Below, in pieces: positions 24,490-36,640 of a DNA stretch of 64,000 bases. This DNA comes from Heterobilharzia americana. Taxonomy: Eukaryota > Platyhelminthes > Trematoda > Strigeidida > Schistosomatidae. Made by a program: the position numbers and the translations under genes. The first letter of the stretch is position 1; each line of letters opens with the position of its first letter. Under the pieces are notes generated by a model. It saw only the letters and a list, made by a program, of their open reading frames with translations. It made no database searches and was not told where the DNA came from. Location: contig OX104127.1 in NCBI GenBank assembly GCA_944470555.2, positions 127,845,113 through 127,909,112 of the forward strand. The letters are read 5' to 3'.

Positions 24490-25112
24490 TTTTTTTAATT
24501 TAGAGGTAGTACTCATCATGAACTGATATCAGTTGGGGAACGATTAAAAATCTGGACAGCACTGGACAGCCGTTTCGTCCTAGTATGGGACTCCTCAGCA
24601 GTACGCACCCACGACCCGGCTAGCGGTCGAACTCAGCACCTTCAGGTTTCACGGCGAACGCGTTAACCATTTAGCTACTGGACCGCTTTTCAGTGGTCCA
24701 CGATTTCCAACTTCTATCAATTCACGATATCATCTCAAAAATGCATTACTGCATAGTGATCATTAGTGACTTGCTTCAAGATGGATATCATGAAGCTATA
24801 ATGAGAAGCCGTGACCTGCGGGGCCGACCAGTCGGAAGTGAAGCGGATGTTAACTGAAGAACATGGATGATAGTCGCGCTATATGTGAACTGATAGAACT
24901 TGCGAATCGTGAACTACTGAAAATCGACTTAGTGGCTAAATGGTTAACGCGTTAGCCGTGAAACCTGAAGGTCCTAAGTTTGATCCCTGGCCGGGTCGTG
25001 GGTGTGTACTGCTGAGGAGTCCATACTAGGACGAAACGGCTGTCCAGTGCTGTCCAGATTCTCAGTAGTTCCTCAGATGATGTCAGTCCATCATGAATAC
25101 TACGTCTAAATA
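24490..25112. repeat. Family A SINE pair, head to head, with complete head
   Basis: The left copy is on the minus strand with its end at gtagtactcatcatgaactg and its B box near 24625. The right copy is on the plus strand with an A-box-like TAGTGGCTAAATGG at about 24930, a B-box-like AAGTTTGATCCC near 24977 and an end at catcatgaatactacg. Between them (about 24730-24900) lies a full plus-strand head (gcattactgcatagtg...gacttgcttc...gtcgcgctatat). The junction therefore differs from that at 5168-5655. Confidence 0.75.
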
Positions 25113-26098
25113 TAAAATATGTATTACAATCTCCCTTAGCAGTATTTATTACATATTCTGAAGTAACATTTTTGCAGAAACTCCTTTGAACGAATTGCTG
25201 TGCTAAACTGATGAGTATAATTTCACAGAACAGATAGTTTACCAAACATTGGAAATATTGAGATAGTCATGATGAAGACATTCGCTACAGCAATCATCTC
25301 TCCTGTACGACATTTTGGTCTTACTTGGATTTACTTTCTATCATTACAAATCCTTAACTTGATTGTTATCAGATACAGTGGAATTTATGTCAAGAAAACT
25401 CAGGTGTTTCAAAATGAAAACAATGACGAGAGCGCCTGCATTTTCTACTTACCTTATTTGTCTATATATAATACTCCTTAGCCCTGGGTTCTTATATTTA
25501 GACCGGAAATGATAAATAGTAAATGAATGTGAACTTTTTTCTATTTTCAAAAAACAACACTTCACCATATGAAATGGAACAAGTTGAGGGTCATGTAAGT
25601 TTAAAGTGTCAGAAGATGAAGATAGTTGATACGATCATAATCGGGTAATCAACACGTGAAAGTTTTGGTAACGTTTGCAACTGTCTATTACTTTTCTAAT
25701 CAGTTTGGGAGGATCACAATGAACCAAGTGAGGGATATAAACTTCACCAATCAACTGTCAAGTGAAAGTTTCGTAATATCATAGTTCTATTCTCTATTCC
25801 TGACCCGGTTATAATTCTAAATACTCAGCTGCTTTAATGTGATCTCCATAATATGGTTTGAATTCGTATGGTATCGCTGTAAATAAACAGAAAATTTCCA
25901 GCCTAGACTAGAATGTAAGGATTTGTGAACAAAACCCAAATGAAACTTATTCATTGGCAACTAGAGAGTCCTCAATGCTGACCGGAATCTATCGACTATT
26001 TTGTAATGTGGCCGTCAAGCTAGGAGACTTGTAGAGGGACTGATTATGTTACTATTAGGTAATGCTTAGCCAACCCTACTTAGTCCGATGTACTCTTT
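25113..26098. other. AT-rich stretch with a small family C fragment
   Basis: The segment at about 25965-26050 (gctgaccggaatctatcga...gccgtcaagctaggagac) resembles the outer part of the family C repeat at 8380-8440. Otherwise nothing gene-like was seen. Confidence 0.4.
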
Positions 26099-27018
26099 CA
26101 TTATTATTATTATTATTACAATCACAAAATCGTTGAATCTGCAGAAGTTTGCAAACAGTTCTCCATTCTCGTTCATTCCACCAAGTGCTTCTCGACCCAT
26201 CATCAGTTATCGTCTTGTGTTCTCTGCTCCCACTTCGATATTCATGTCACCCCAACCATTAGAATCAATTTTGATGTCACTGTCGCCATCTGGGGTAAGT
26301 TCTTGTCCAGTAATAATTGCAGTTGTCTGTAGAACTCCTCACTCTTCTCTTCATCTGCATTATTTGTAGGTCCGTAGAGTAGCGTAACGTAGCACTGTAT
26401 GATTGCCACTTTCCCTCTTTTTGAGTCCAATCTTGCTGTCATGATTCTGATCCTGGAGGAGGAAAATGGTTCCCACTGCATGAGAGAGAGCCTTCGATGG
26501 TGTTGGGGACATGATGATGGCCACTCCAAAAGTCAGTGTGGTCGTAGTTGTCGTCTGGGTGACAATATCGGAGTAGATTATTGACTCTCGAGTTGACAGT
26601 TTGGAGGGTCCACTTCCATTCCATCTGCTTTCACAGATTCCTAGCCTGGCACTTCCATGCTATACCTTCTCATCTCTTTTGTAATTTGGACAAGCTTACC
26701 AGCCAGCTTCAAACACTGTGCAGACATTCCATGTGCCCATGCTTACTTTCGCTCTCATCGAGAGAGACAGAGAGAGATAGAGAGAGGCCACATCGGCCAA
26801 TTGGCTTCTCAAAGGCTTTCACCAACTTGCATCATTTCGTCTCTGGTTCTAGTGAGTAATTAGTTTATTTTTATTATTTTTGTTGTTGTGTACTTCAAAG
26901 TTTCTTCAGCGATTGGATTGGTATTCCGGGGTAGGGTTGATAGCCCTAGGCTTAACGTACCCTCTTTATCCGGGCTTAAAAGGGCTAGTAACTAGTGTAT
27001 AGTTAACTAGGTGAGGTT
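26099..27018 (-). mobile_element. RTE-like LINE, 5' part only, ending in an AAT tail
   Basis: On the minus strand this copy begins near 27018 in the same place as the near-full-length copy at 47074-50306. It is almost identical to 49388-50306 of that copy, covering the 5' UTR and the first part of the APE-type endonuclease (LGICESRW-type motif region, broken by frameshifts). It then stops at 26119 and is followed directly by six AAT repeats (26099-26118 on this strand). It thus keeps the 5' end and lacks more than 2 kb of 3' sequence, the reverse of the usual 5' truncation. Confidence 0.82.
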
Positions 27019-27409
27019 CTACGTGCTCTACTGCCTGATTAATCAGTACCTTACTTAACGTAAAAGTGCTGGTAACGAAGCCCAAATCAAAAGGACTGGT
27101 ATTCAGGATTAAGAACAATATGTTTAAATCGAATAAATGTGGGAGTGATCATTAGGAAAAATGTTTATCCAACTTAGCTGGCTAATATGCCTGAGATAGG
27201 GACTCTGAGGACGTGTGTTAACCAGCACAAACGGAGTACAGAATTGCTTCAAAGCCTGCTCGGATGCATGCTCGTTAAAACAAAACTTGAAACACCTTAA
27301 GCGAGCTAGAAGTTTATTTAGTCCAATTTAATCTGTTTATTTTGACCCTAGCTGCATTTTGGTATCAGGAAGTTGTACTAAAGAGTCAGTGTCACGGTTT
27401 ACTTTAATA

Positions 27410-27600
27410 GATGCTAGTTGGTTGGAGGCAATCAACAGGAAGCATCGGTCTAAGTTTTGGGTTTGCTGGCACTAATCAGTAGTGCATATCTGCAACCTTT
27501 AGAGAATTGATATCCCATCTGAGATCCGAACCCGCGTCACCCAATTAGCGAAATTTCCACTGAGCTATCCCGGCCTCGATCAACCTCCTGTAAGATTGGA
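27410..27600 (-). repeat. Family C tRNA-related repeat
   Basis: On the minus strand there is a perfect A-box-like GATAGCTCAGTGG near 27568 and a B-box-like GGGTTCGGATC near 27530, then the body words ggcactaatcag and gttggttggaggcaatcaac. Flanking sequence at 27610-27670 (catgttctctagtactgactgaattt) also belongs to the wider repeat. Confidence 0.65.
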
Positions 27601-27819
27601 TTAGATATAGTCACTGCAGAGTAACTAATTTCATGTTCTCTAGTACTGACTGAATTTCATTGGTCGTTTGAAATGAAACTGGCCTGAAAGATAACCGTAT
27701 ATGCCATCGTAATTTTACCTACTGACTGCTTATAAGCATTTAACCGTTTGTGAGGCTTTCTTTCAAAACTATTGCATAATTTTCACTTAAAGGTAGTCGA
27801 TACTATTAACATATCACTA

Positions 27820-28020
27820 ATGGATAGTAGTTAGTAGTGGAATCCAAGAGGCACGTCTCTTTCTATTTGGAACTCGTCAGCTGGATGTACCTGCCTTCCA
27901 GTGAGCGATGTTGTTGCCTCAAAGACTTTAACCCAGGACGGACCACTTCAAACTCCAAAGTGTTATCCACTAGGCCACCGAGTAACAATAGTCCCTTCTT
28001 TTGTGATGGGTAGTACGACG
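27820..28020 (-). repeat. Family B tRNA-related SINE copy
   Basis: It shares ggaatccaagaggcacgtctc, aactcgtcagctggatgtacctg and the tRNA-like part (tccactaggccaccgagt on the plus strand) with the other family B copies. The B box is weakened. Confidence 0.65.
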
Positions 28021-29879
28021 TGATAGTGCAAGTAACAATATAGGATAATCTTGATAGTTATCAAAATTTGATCGAAACCATTTATTTTTCGGGTCATTAA
28101 CAGTTAACCTGACAATTTTTATAGGTATAACCAGCAGTCGTTACTTTGCTGAACTCATGAAATAAATTTGTTACTTTACTGGTCTTATTTGACCAGGGAC
28201 AAATTGTTCAGTTAGAACTTATATAATCGCAGCGCAGATGCAACTTCAGGTTCATAATTTCCCATAAATCGACTGACCTAATCTTTATGTAACCCAAGTT
28301 TTCTTTCAATCTAGATAATCATTCCCATGAAATCCGATTACTTCGAAATCTTTAGTAAATTGATATGACTATAAACGATTGCACCGATCATTCAGTTCGA
28401 AGGTCAGTCGAATTTCACTTTGGGAATAGCTAACTGATTCATTTTCCTTTTACTTACAATGAAACTTCAATTTTACAATTTTTGAAAGAATTTGCCAAAT
28501 GATAAATCCTTTTCACTGATTTATAAGTTAGGCGAATAATAATAGTAAATAATTTTTTAGGAGACTGTAGCAAGAAGTTAGAAAGGCAAATATTCTTTTT
28601 TAAAAAGTGAACTGATCAACGGTCAACATTTTATGAGTAAAAACATTCATTTAGCGAAGTTATTCCGCTTTTTTCTGTCTTATTTTTATATGCATAAGAG
28701 TATTTCTTTGAAAAACTCCATATGTAAGTAAACATAAAAATAAACAGTCGTGTGTACATGTCATTGTGTTCCATACAGAGTGCGCGACTGCTTTTTCTGA
28801 CCGTTATAGCCTAGTGAAGATAAAAGTACGATATATAAGCGATCACGGTTAGTACATCAATGTACGTGCACACACACACACATACATGTAGGTGGTTGGC
28901 AGTAATGAAATAAAGATGAATTCAGCTAGCATAAACCGGATCTAAGCTTAGATATAATCTTTACATTAAATACTTTCTTGATCGTATTCAGACAGTTGTT
29001 TATCTGTGTTGACGAAATAAATTAATTCACTCAGGCTATAATCTATTCTTGTAAGAAATGATAACAACAGTAAGACAGTTAAACAGGAGTAGTGACAGAA
29101 AACAGAACAACTGACCATTTCTAGCATGGTTTTGCATGCAACATACACATAGATATTTAGTAAATTTGTCAGTATTTTTCGGTGACACTTTCCAAGGTTA
29201 AAGGTAGATAAAAATAGTCAGACAGTGAGGGTTAGCAACTATTTTGAAAAATCTTCAGTCTCAGTAAAATGTCGAACAACTGTGGTTTAAGGTTATATAT
29301 ATCAGATGTTGAATCGTCTTTAACTAGGTCAACTGTTCAATGAGTTTATCTTAATCTCATGAAGAATTGTAGCGGTTTTTGAATGTAACTATAATGATTT
29401 TTAATGAATGTATCAGAAAAATGGATTTTTTCTTTGAAAATTCTACAGTTGATACACTTTGTAGAAGAAAGATTTATGAGTTTAGAAGAAAGGAGTAATA
29501 TTGCGCAAGGTCCTGAGCAAAAACATCACGATAGTGTAATACTTTGTCTCTGACTAACAAACGAATTGAGACTGGTGAGAAGTTAATCATCCGAGTAACT
29601 TACAAACTGCATTAAACAGGACTGATATGGAACTTACTCCAAGACCATTTATTAGGCTCATTGGGGTTAAATATTTATGTATTATTTCAGGTATCCGTTA
29701 TCAACTGGAAGACTTTCACTATTCACCACATGACGGTAATTGTACGATGCATATGACTTGACCGTCAGTTACTAACTAAAACTCTTGTCCTCATTGTTAG
29801 CCGGATTTTGTCTATTAGAAATTCTTTTGAGGATACTACCCAAAGCAGCCTAGCATTGCTTTGAACTGTTATGGTTGTT
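28021..29879. other. AT-rich stretch with a short (CA)n
   Basis: A (CA)n run lies at 28868-28883. The 60-codon minus-strand frame at 28966-29148 is hydrophobic and probably chance. No gene was seen. Confidence 0.4.
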
Positions 29880-30105
29880 GTAATCGTCGAAACGGTCTTA
29901 AGTTTAATTTACTTGGTGATTAGAAAAGGAATCCAGGACGGGCGTTTCGTCTTATTCGGGACTTGTCAACTAGGTGTACCTGCGCCACAGTGAATGATGT
30001 TGTTCCCAATGAGATTCTAACCTCGTACCCATCACTTCAAGCCCCAAAGCTTTATTTACTAGGCCACTGGGGCACGATTGCCACCTCTTGTACAACAGGT
30101 ATTAG
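29880..30105 (-). repeat. Family B tRNA-related SINE beside a TIR element
   Basis: This is the closest relative of the copy at 18690-18945: gtttaatttacttggtg, ggaatccaggacg, gtcaac.aggtgtacctg, and a tRNA-like end ggccactggggcacgat followed by cacctcttgtac. Its 5' end on the minus strand is directly followed by the inverted-repeat element at 30106. Confidence 0.7.
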
Positions 30106-30304
30106 TTATAACTATTTGTTGATATGCTTGTAATTCTCCGTTGTTATACTGGATTCATCTGCCAGTCACGACCAAGTAAATTACCATAGTAAATATCCAG
30201 ACAACATCGAAGCATACGCATAGGAGCCCACATGCCACTGGAGGTCGAACAATTCGATTCAGCATAACGACGGAGAATTACAAGTATATCAACAAACGGT
30301 TATG
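30106..30304. mobile_element. MITE-like element with 47-bp inverted terminal repeats
   Basis: The left end (30108-30154) and the reverse complement of the right end (30257-30303) match at 41 of 47 positions. All six differences are transitions, so the ends were once identical or nearly so. The shared core is tttgttgatat.cttgtaattctccgt. The internal about 100 bp has no open frame but contains accaagtaaatta, a word shared with the 3' side of family B SINEs. No transposase and no clear target duplication were seen. It fits a non-autonomous DNA transposon or a fold-back element; the superfamily is unknown. Confidence 0.7.
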
Positions 30305-32874
30305 GTCTTGATGCTTGTTAATATTCATCAGCAAGAAGTTTCTACAACACCAATATAATAATTTTTCGTTCATGATTTAAGTAAACACTATCTACTACCT
30401 AAGTCCAGGATGTTATCTTCAACATATTATGATCCCGACTGTCACAGCCTCATATTTTATTGAACATAAATGACAGCTGTTTGACAATATCCGGTGTCAC
30501 AAGATATTTATGGTCTATAAATCCAGAATAATTGACCAAATATACCACCTTTCTAATCTTAGTCACTTCATCCAAATAATTTCCCTTAGGGTGTTTTGTA
30601 ATCTATTCCTACAGATGTCTCAAAATATTTGGAGTGTTGGTAAGAGTTCATTCGACCGAGATTAATGTGTAACTATCTTACATAGAATATTTTCAAGTAT
30701 GCGACAATTTATTCAAAATGATCAAACTTGTTTATGATACCTAGAGACTGTTGTAATACAGTCCATCTTCAACTGTTAGTTTTATATTGCCCTAAGAAAT
30801 CCACTATCTATCTATTTTTATTTTCTGTTAAACCACTGCAGATACCGTAATGTCACTCAACTTCACTAGACTCTCTTTAATAACACGAAACGTAATTACC
30901 AGTGGTTTGCCTACATTTTCCATGAATAAACATGTTTATCATTTCGATAGGGAAGTTACTACATGAAGTAGATTTGAACCAATTTAGGATGTGACATATT
31001 TCAATGAAATGATAAAATAATCAAGAGAACGAAAGTATCAAACAAGCCTAAATAACTATGTGCACTGGTGAACGATATGATCAGTTAAAAACCACTCATA
31101 CTGATATGTAAATTTCACTGACCAGTTTCTTCGTTATCTAAACAGCAAAAGACCGTTTTTGCTCCTTCATAGCCAAGCTCATCAGTGTCGCAACCATACA
31201 AATCCACTTCACACAGCCGAGTTATTCGGGTCAGCAGAATCTGGATGGCTGACTTGGGAGAACCGAAATCTCTGAAAAATATGATTTATTTGCAAATATG
31301 ATCAGATTGTTCGAAATGTATTGTGCAAATACATCACATCGCTCAGATAAACTTCGTCTCCTAATTACGCTATCGAAATTTATAAAAGGGACTAACTGTT
31401 TCACATTGTTTGCAAATAGTTAGTAGTGATTTTTCAACTGTCTGACTGTAGTGTCAATAGCATTTCTATTGGAAACTATCTAATCAATGATCACCAAATG
31501 TGATTCTTAACATCAAAGTGTCATGAATCAATGAAATACACTACTGAAAAATGTAAGTGGTTAGAAACCATTCACGATGGCAAGCAGATATGAACATAGT
31601 CAATGAACTCTTGAAGAGTATATCAACGAGCTGAACCACATGTGAGCGTTGAGTAAAAATTTTCTTAGGGATTTCGGAGTTCATTGACATCACCAGCCAG
31701 AATTAAGTTTATTCGAAAGGATCGACTCGGTTTTCGAAAGATCGAAAGTATGTTATGGCGTTAAAATCACCTTGACCCAGTTAATTAGTAGCGCTAATTA
31801 CTCTGCAGCTATTCATCAAAGTCAGTTGTACATAACATAGGATTTTACATGATCTTAAGATATTTTACGACTAATGTGCTACTGACAGTTTAATCAGTAG
31901 CATACTTACGTAATCTTGTTTGACTAAGAGACAAAATTAAGTCAAACATAAAGTCTTAAAACAGTGAGATTTCATTTGATAAGCTAGACATTTTATGATT
32001 ACCATCCCTATTCAAGGTAATTGATCAATCTATTATTTTAAATCTTGTTGAACTGTTGCGTGCATGATTATTTCAACCCCATACAGGTCAATTATTTTTC
32101 ATGGATAATTCTTCCTATTTTCCGGTTCGTTAGTTGAATAATTTTTTTTATCACCTAAGAATTCATTTGTTTATCCATTTCTCTCAATTCAGCACCTATA
32201 TTTTCCATTGAACACCTTACAAATTTTCATAGGTTCGTCTCTTAACTACCCCACCACTCCCTAACGCAAAAAATGATCCTCTTTCCTAGTTGAGGTTTCA
32301 ATTTCACTGATCAATAGTTTCATTTCCTATTATACCTAAATATCATTGCATCATCACCATGATTGCATTTATGTTTCGTCATGCATACAATAGCTTCATG
32401 TTTTTTTAAACATTTATCCTAACTAATTAAAAATGATATACAAGGTTGATTTTTTAACCAAAAAACATACAAAAATAAGGCGATCAACACATGAATAGTA
32501 AGTGGGACGTATATTTTAGAGGCGTATAAAACAGGAAATGAATAAGGATAATGATATTGTGCATTAAATCATTACAAATCGAAATTTGACATGGTAATCA
32601 AGTTTAGTAAACCAATGTTTAACATGATTTGTAATCGGTGTTACGGTTTCGGGTAGTTTTAAGTAAATGCTAGGACTTGGGCATCAATGCAGTCTAAGGT
32701 GTAGAAAAAAACAACTACATCAATTTACTTGACCTCCAACTATTTTGAATGTGGTATTGACATTGCATAGTAAGTCCTGAATAAGTTAACAACAGTCCTA
32801 ATGTTGGCTCAAAGTTATACTAATTGTTGATTAGATTGTCCTATGGCCTTAGTTAGCAAACTTTTTCCCAACTT
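30305..32874. other. AT-rich, probably intronic
   Basis: Apart from the exon at 31123-31271 no coding or repeat features were recognised. Confidence 0.4.
31123..31271 (-). CDS. Probable internal exon of an unknown host gene
   Basis: On the minus strand a consensus acceptor (ATATTTTTCAG) is followed by 149 nt with higher GC than the surroundings. One frame is open throughout: one leading base, 49 codons, one trailing base. It ends at G|GTCAGTGAA. The peptide begins DFGSPKSAIQILLTRITRLC and ends LDNEETG, with the middle CEVDLYGCDTDELGYEGAK. It is mixed, globular-looking sequence with codons unlike the AT-only flanks. The donor is GTCAGT, an acceptable but not optimal site. I do not recognise the protein. 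Neighbouring exons must lie tens of kilobases away or be very short; 53307-53447 on the same strand could belong to the same gene. Confidence 0.7.
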
Positions 32875-32995
32875 AAGGCACGATGATTGATGCAGGAAGG
32901 GAAGCTAGAGTTGCACCGGGATTCAAACCAGTTGCCTTGGCATTAACAGACTAGTGCTCTTAATACTGAATTATAAGACAGAGGTCCAATCTGTA
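32875..32995 (-). repeat. tRNA-related SINE fragment
   Basis: On the minus strand there is an A-box-like TATAATTCAGTATTAAGAG and a B-box-like CTGGTTTGAATCCCGG about 35 nt later. It may be related to family D, which shares the words ctggtttgaatccc and acctc at the start. No cloverleaf can be completed. Confidence 0.55.
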
Positions 32996-33199
32996 GATAT
33001 CCGTACTCTTTCCTGACTTGGTTGACTGCAGTGGTCACAACTTTGCATCAAAAACCCACCTAGAAGAAATTTACTTTACTTTCTTGTCTTCACTTTGAAT
33101 TCAGTGATGCAGTGAATAGTTACTTGACAAATTTTATGTCTAGTGTTCATTTTTTACTCATTATTCACAAACACCATAATCCAAGATGTTTCATTCGAT

Positions 33200-33310
33200 A
33201 TGAGCATCACCTGTTAGATGAGCCTGCATCTGCGTTGCTGTTGCAAATGAGACTTAGATCTGGAACCTGTCACGCCAACAAACAGCTAGTTGCCTACTAA
33301 GCTACTGGTG
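33200..33310 (-). repeat. tRNA-related SINE fragment
   Basis: On the minus strand there is an A-box-like AGTAGCTTAGTAGG and a B-box-like AGGTTCCAGATC, then aaatgagac and gcagatgcaggctcatct on the appropriate strand. No other copy was identified in the window. Confidence 0.45.
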
Positions 33311-33794
33311 TGAGATATCATTTTTTATGGGATCTATAAGTTGTTGATCTACGCGGGTGAAAAGAGTGATTTCTGCAGGCAAGTAAGCAGTTTGCAGGGT
33401 GACTTCTACATTGTTTGCATTCAAAACTTCACCTCATTAAGCGTATTTATCAATTGTCTTTATTTGGTAGTTACAGCATACATTTGTTACTTCTAAGGAT
33501 ATATTTTGTTCTGTTTACTCATACTAGATGAGCAGCTGACTGGTGAATATTTACTGAGGTTTTGTTCCAGTTCATATGAAGACAGTCTTGACGCAAATCG
33601 GAAGTAAAACCCTAATGTAATGTGAATTTGGTACTTACTACTTTTTTCAGCACAACTCTCTTTAATCATCCGGTTTGACATATAGAATTACGAATTCTAT
33701 GAGAAATAGTTAGACTTTCAATACACAGAATGTCAATAAAACGAAGATAAAAATTTGAAATTTTTTCACAAAACCTGCATCCTATGTAAACACT

Positions 33795-34375
33795 AGACTA
33801 ATCTGAAATACATCACTTGGAAAGCCATCGGAAACATGGCAGCACTGGACAGTTCTTTTGTTCTAGTATAAAACTGCTTCGCAGTGTGTCCCTATAACCC
33901 CTCTACACCAAGGGTCGAGTCCAGGACCTTCAGGTTTTGCTGCCAGCACTTTACTCTTGGGCCACTAAGTCAACATCCATCTTTGGATAACTGTCATCAT
34001 GTCCAACTTGGTCGGTTCCACTGGTCGCAACATCTTATTGGAATTTCAGGAATCTCATCTTGAAACAAATCCGCATTGGATGGGGATCGCGCCATATCGT
34101 GAACCGACAGAAGTAGGAAATGTGAACCATTCGATCCCAACACACTAGCTCAACAGTAACATGCTGGCAGCGGGACATAAGGGTCCTGGATTCGGTCCCT
34201 GGTGGGGTCATGGATGCTCATCACTGAGGAGTCCCATGCTAGAACAAAAGAGCTGTCCAGTTACCCTAGTTTCCTGTGGTTCTCCAGCTGATGTCTTCCA
34301 GGTTAGTCAGGTATTACGTAGGATGCAAATACCAAGCTGAAACCAATAAATAAATCCCCACAAACCCTCATATTT
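33795..34375. repeat. Family A SINE pair, head to head
   Basis: The left copy is on the minus strand (GGACTCGACCC as its B box, near 33912). Unlike the other pairs it keeps its own head in inverted form at about 34005-34065. The right copy starts near 34070 (gcattggatggggatcgcgcc) and has an A-box-like TAGCTCAACAG, a B-box-like TGGATTCGGTCCC, and a tail gaaaccaataaataaatccccac. Ends mirror each other. Confidence 0.75.
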
Positions 34376-34933
34376 TATCTGGAAAAATTTATTTGGATGG
34401 AGAAGGATAGAAAATATACTATCTAGATGACGAATGGATCTAATTACGACCAACAGTGGATTTCAGGTCATTCAATAGGCCTATCTCTTCGATTATGACT
34501 GAGATTAGGAGTGAACGCTCTTAGATCTGTATCCTGTCTAATCTTGGGTGATCCCTTTTCTACCCTACACGTAGCTTACGTTTTCCTTCTTGTTTCCAAA
34601 CTGGATCACATGTTCGGCTAGGCTCGCTAAGTCTCGCGTAATGACCAAGCGATAACTACAAACTGTTCTCGGGATCTCAAAGTGTAGGGTTCGGGACAAC
34701 ACCTAATTGAGGATGAGTGTGATGGTACTATATGTCCGTAGACGACACCATTTTCTGTCACGAGGAAAAATTGGTCAAGCAGCTATTAACATGTGAGGCA
34801 TTGACTCCTACCCTACTTGACGTGATGATATGAAGACTCGATCCTCATTCATTTCCTCTTCCTGCTAGGCTTAGATCTTATATCCCATTCTATAGCATTC
34901 ATGCGTACATGCATACACGGAAATCATGAGATC

Positions 34934-34936
<3 letters not shown>
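34376..34936. other. Moderate-GC stretch, unassigned
   Basis: Composition is less AT-rich than the flanks between about 34540 and 34880, but no open frame, promoter box or shared repeat was recognised. It may be decayed transposon sequence related to the island that follows. Confidence 0.3.

Positions 34937-34993
<57 letters not shown>
34937..34993. repeat. (AT)n microsatellite, 57 nt
   Basis: Uninterrupted alternating AT, followed by TA-rich imperfect repeats (tatgtatgtgtatacatatc) to about 35060. Confidence 0.97.
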
Positions 34994-34998
<5 letters not shown>

Positions 34999-35379
34999 GT
35001 ATGTTATATACGTGTATATGCATGCGTCTATGTATGTGTATACATATCTATATGAGTATACGTAGGTATAGATTTACTCGTTCTTATAATCTTTTGTGTG
35101 TTTATATGCCGCATATATAGATCACGTTTTCCACACGAACTGAAAAAACCTTACCTAACATCCACAAATAAGTCCTCAGATGGAAATATCGATGCTGGCT
35201 ACCACCATGATAGCCGAAAACCTGTGTGCACTCACGTGATGTCGGTGCATCCAGACAAATCAGCTAATTAACTCTGTAGATACTGACATCAGACTTTCGT
35301 CCTGAGCAAACGATCTAAGGTAACTCTAGAAGCGGGCATATCTGAACGAGCTCAGTAGAATGGCCCCTATGATGGTGAT

Positions 35380-36640
35380 TTGGTCACCCGCTGATAGTTG
35401 TATTGTAGTTGTGGCTTTGGAACTCTGGTCCAGATAAAAGAAGAAAGACCTTTACCACCAACAACATGGGTGGTTTCCACAACGGACGGCTGGGGCAATC
35501 AAGCTATGACTTCGACACTCCAAACTTGACCCAATTAATCACCTAAGAAAACAGTTTGACTTCACATGCTGAGTGTTACCAATGCAAGAAGAATCTTATT
35601 CTGCCTAAAACGAGTGGCGAAAAAACACTTTTACTCTGCATCAAAGAGAATTGTACCAGTAACAAGAAAATTGAATCGATAACTGCACAACTCCTGTCGG
35701 TCGACATCTCAATGGGAGCGGCTCATGTAAGCTTCAACAAGCTGGTAAGTCACATCTTTTCTATTACTCGTAAAATTAAACTTCACAAGTGAAGACTACT
35801 GCTAAGCAGTGGCATCTCTACCATAAAGGCTTTCAGACAACTCATTTATGATGTTCAAAGAAGAAGTGAGAAGTCTGAAAGGGAAACCGCAAGAGATTCC
35901 CTTCCAGGGGACTGCAGGTGGGACTACCAAGGCCTAATCCCCTTATCAGGAAGACTCCTAGGGTGATGTCTTCACCAAGGAAAGTGTACCGGACAAAAGA
36001 TGATTTAAACCTAGATCATCCAAAAAGTGACGTCTGAGAAAACCTATAGAGAGCAGAGAAGTTAGAGCTTCCCTCTTTGGTATGTATAGAAAGGCGTTCA
36101 ACTCGGACAGAACTCGGACTACAGATCTGAGGCCCAAAGAAGCAGACCGTGTTGAGAGTCTGTTGAATCAGATGCTGGCCATTGGAGTCATGCATTAGTT
36201 GAGCGATGAGTGTGAGATACTGCTAGTATTGGTGGGGATGACCTAAGCTAAGAGCTCGATGCCTTACCTGTTTAGAAGGTAAGGGTGGACACCAGGGGCT
36301 TTGAGACCTTTACCGCTGGTAAGAATGCATGACCTGTTATGGAGAGTATTTTAATGTAAATGCACTTTACTGGAAGCCGGTCTTATGGTCGCAAAACTGA
36401 AGAAAGTCTAGAAAATCAAATAATGAGTAAGTTTACGCTTGATAGCATCCCTTAGTTGAATTTATTTGTAAGGTTTTATGTAGAATAGAATGAAGTTAAA
36501 CAGATGAAACTGATATGAGTGAACACTGACCAAGTTCATAATCAAAAGGTCGGTGGTGATCTGAATACCTCAGTGGTTGTCTCCAGTTTTCCAGAAAGCT
36601 GCTGCTCAGCATCGAGTAGCATGAAACGTAGATAGGCCGT
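35380..36640 (+). pseudogene. Coding-like island, probable decayed retroelement ORF
   Basis: A GC-richer block has several consecutive coding-like frames on the plus strand, separated by frameshifts. An open frame at 35556-35792 (78 codons) begins with HAECYQCKKN and later has CIKENC, a possible CxxC zinc-binding pair. Further on are the peptides PRKVYRTKDDLNLDHPKSDV (about 35960-36030), SLFGMYRKAFNSD and LRPKEADRVESLLNQM (about 36070-36190), and RVDTRGFETFTAGKN (about 36280-36330). The style, dense frames with shifts and no splice signals at the breaks, suggests an old transposon protein such as a LINE ORF1. The family is not recognised and no catalytic motif is visible. A host pseudogene is the alternative. 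Confidence 0.4.

Noticed and set aside
25269..25481. 70-codon plus-strand open frame
   Set aside because: Low-complexity hydrophobic start, no splice or promoter context, and AT-rich codon use like the flanks.
33663..33720. Small minus-strand exon between TTTCTCATAG and GTAAGTACC
   Set aside because: All three frames contain a stop inside the segment.
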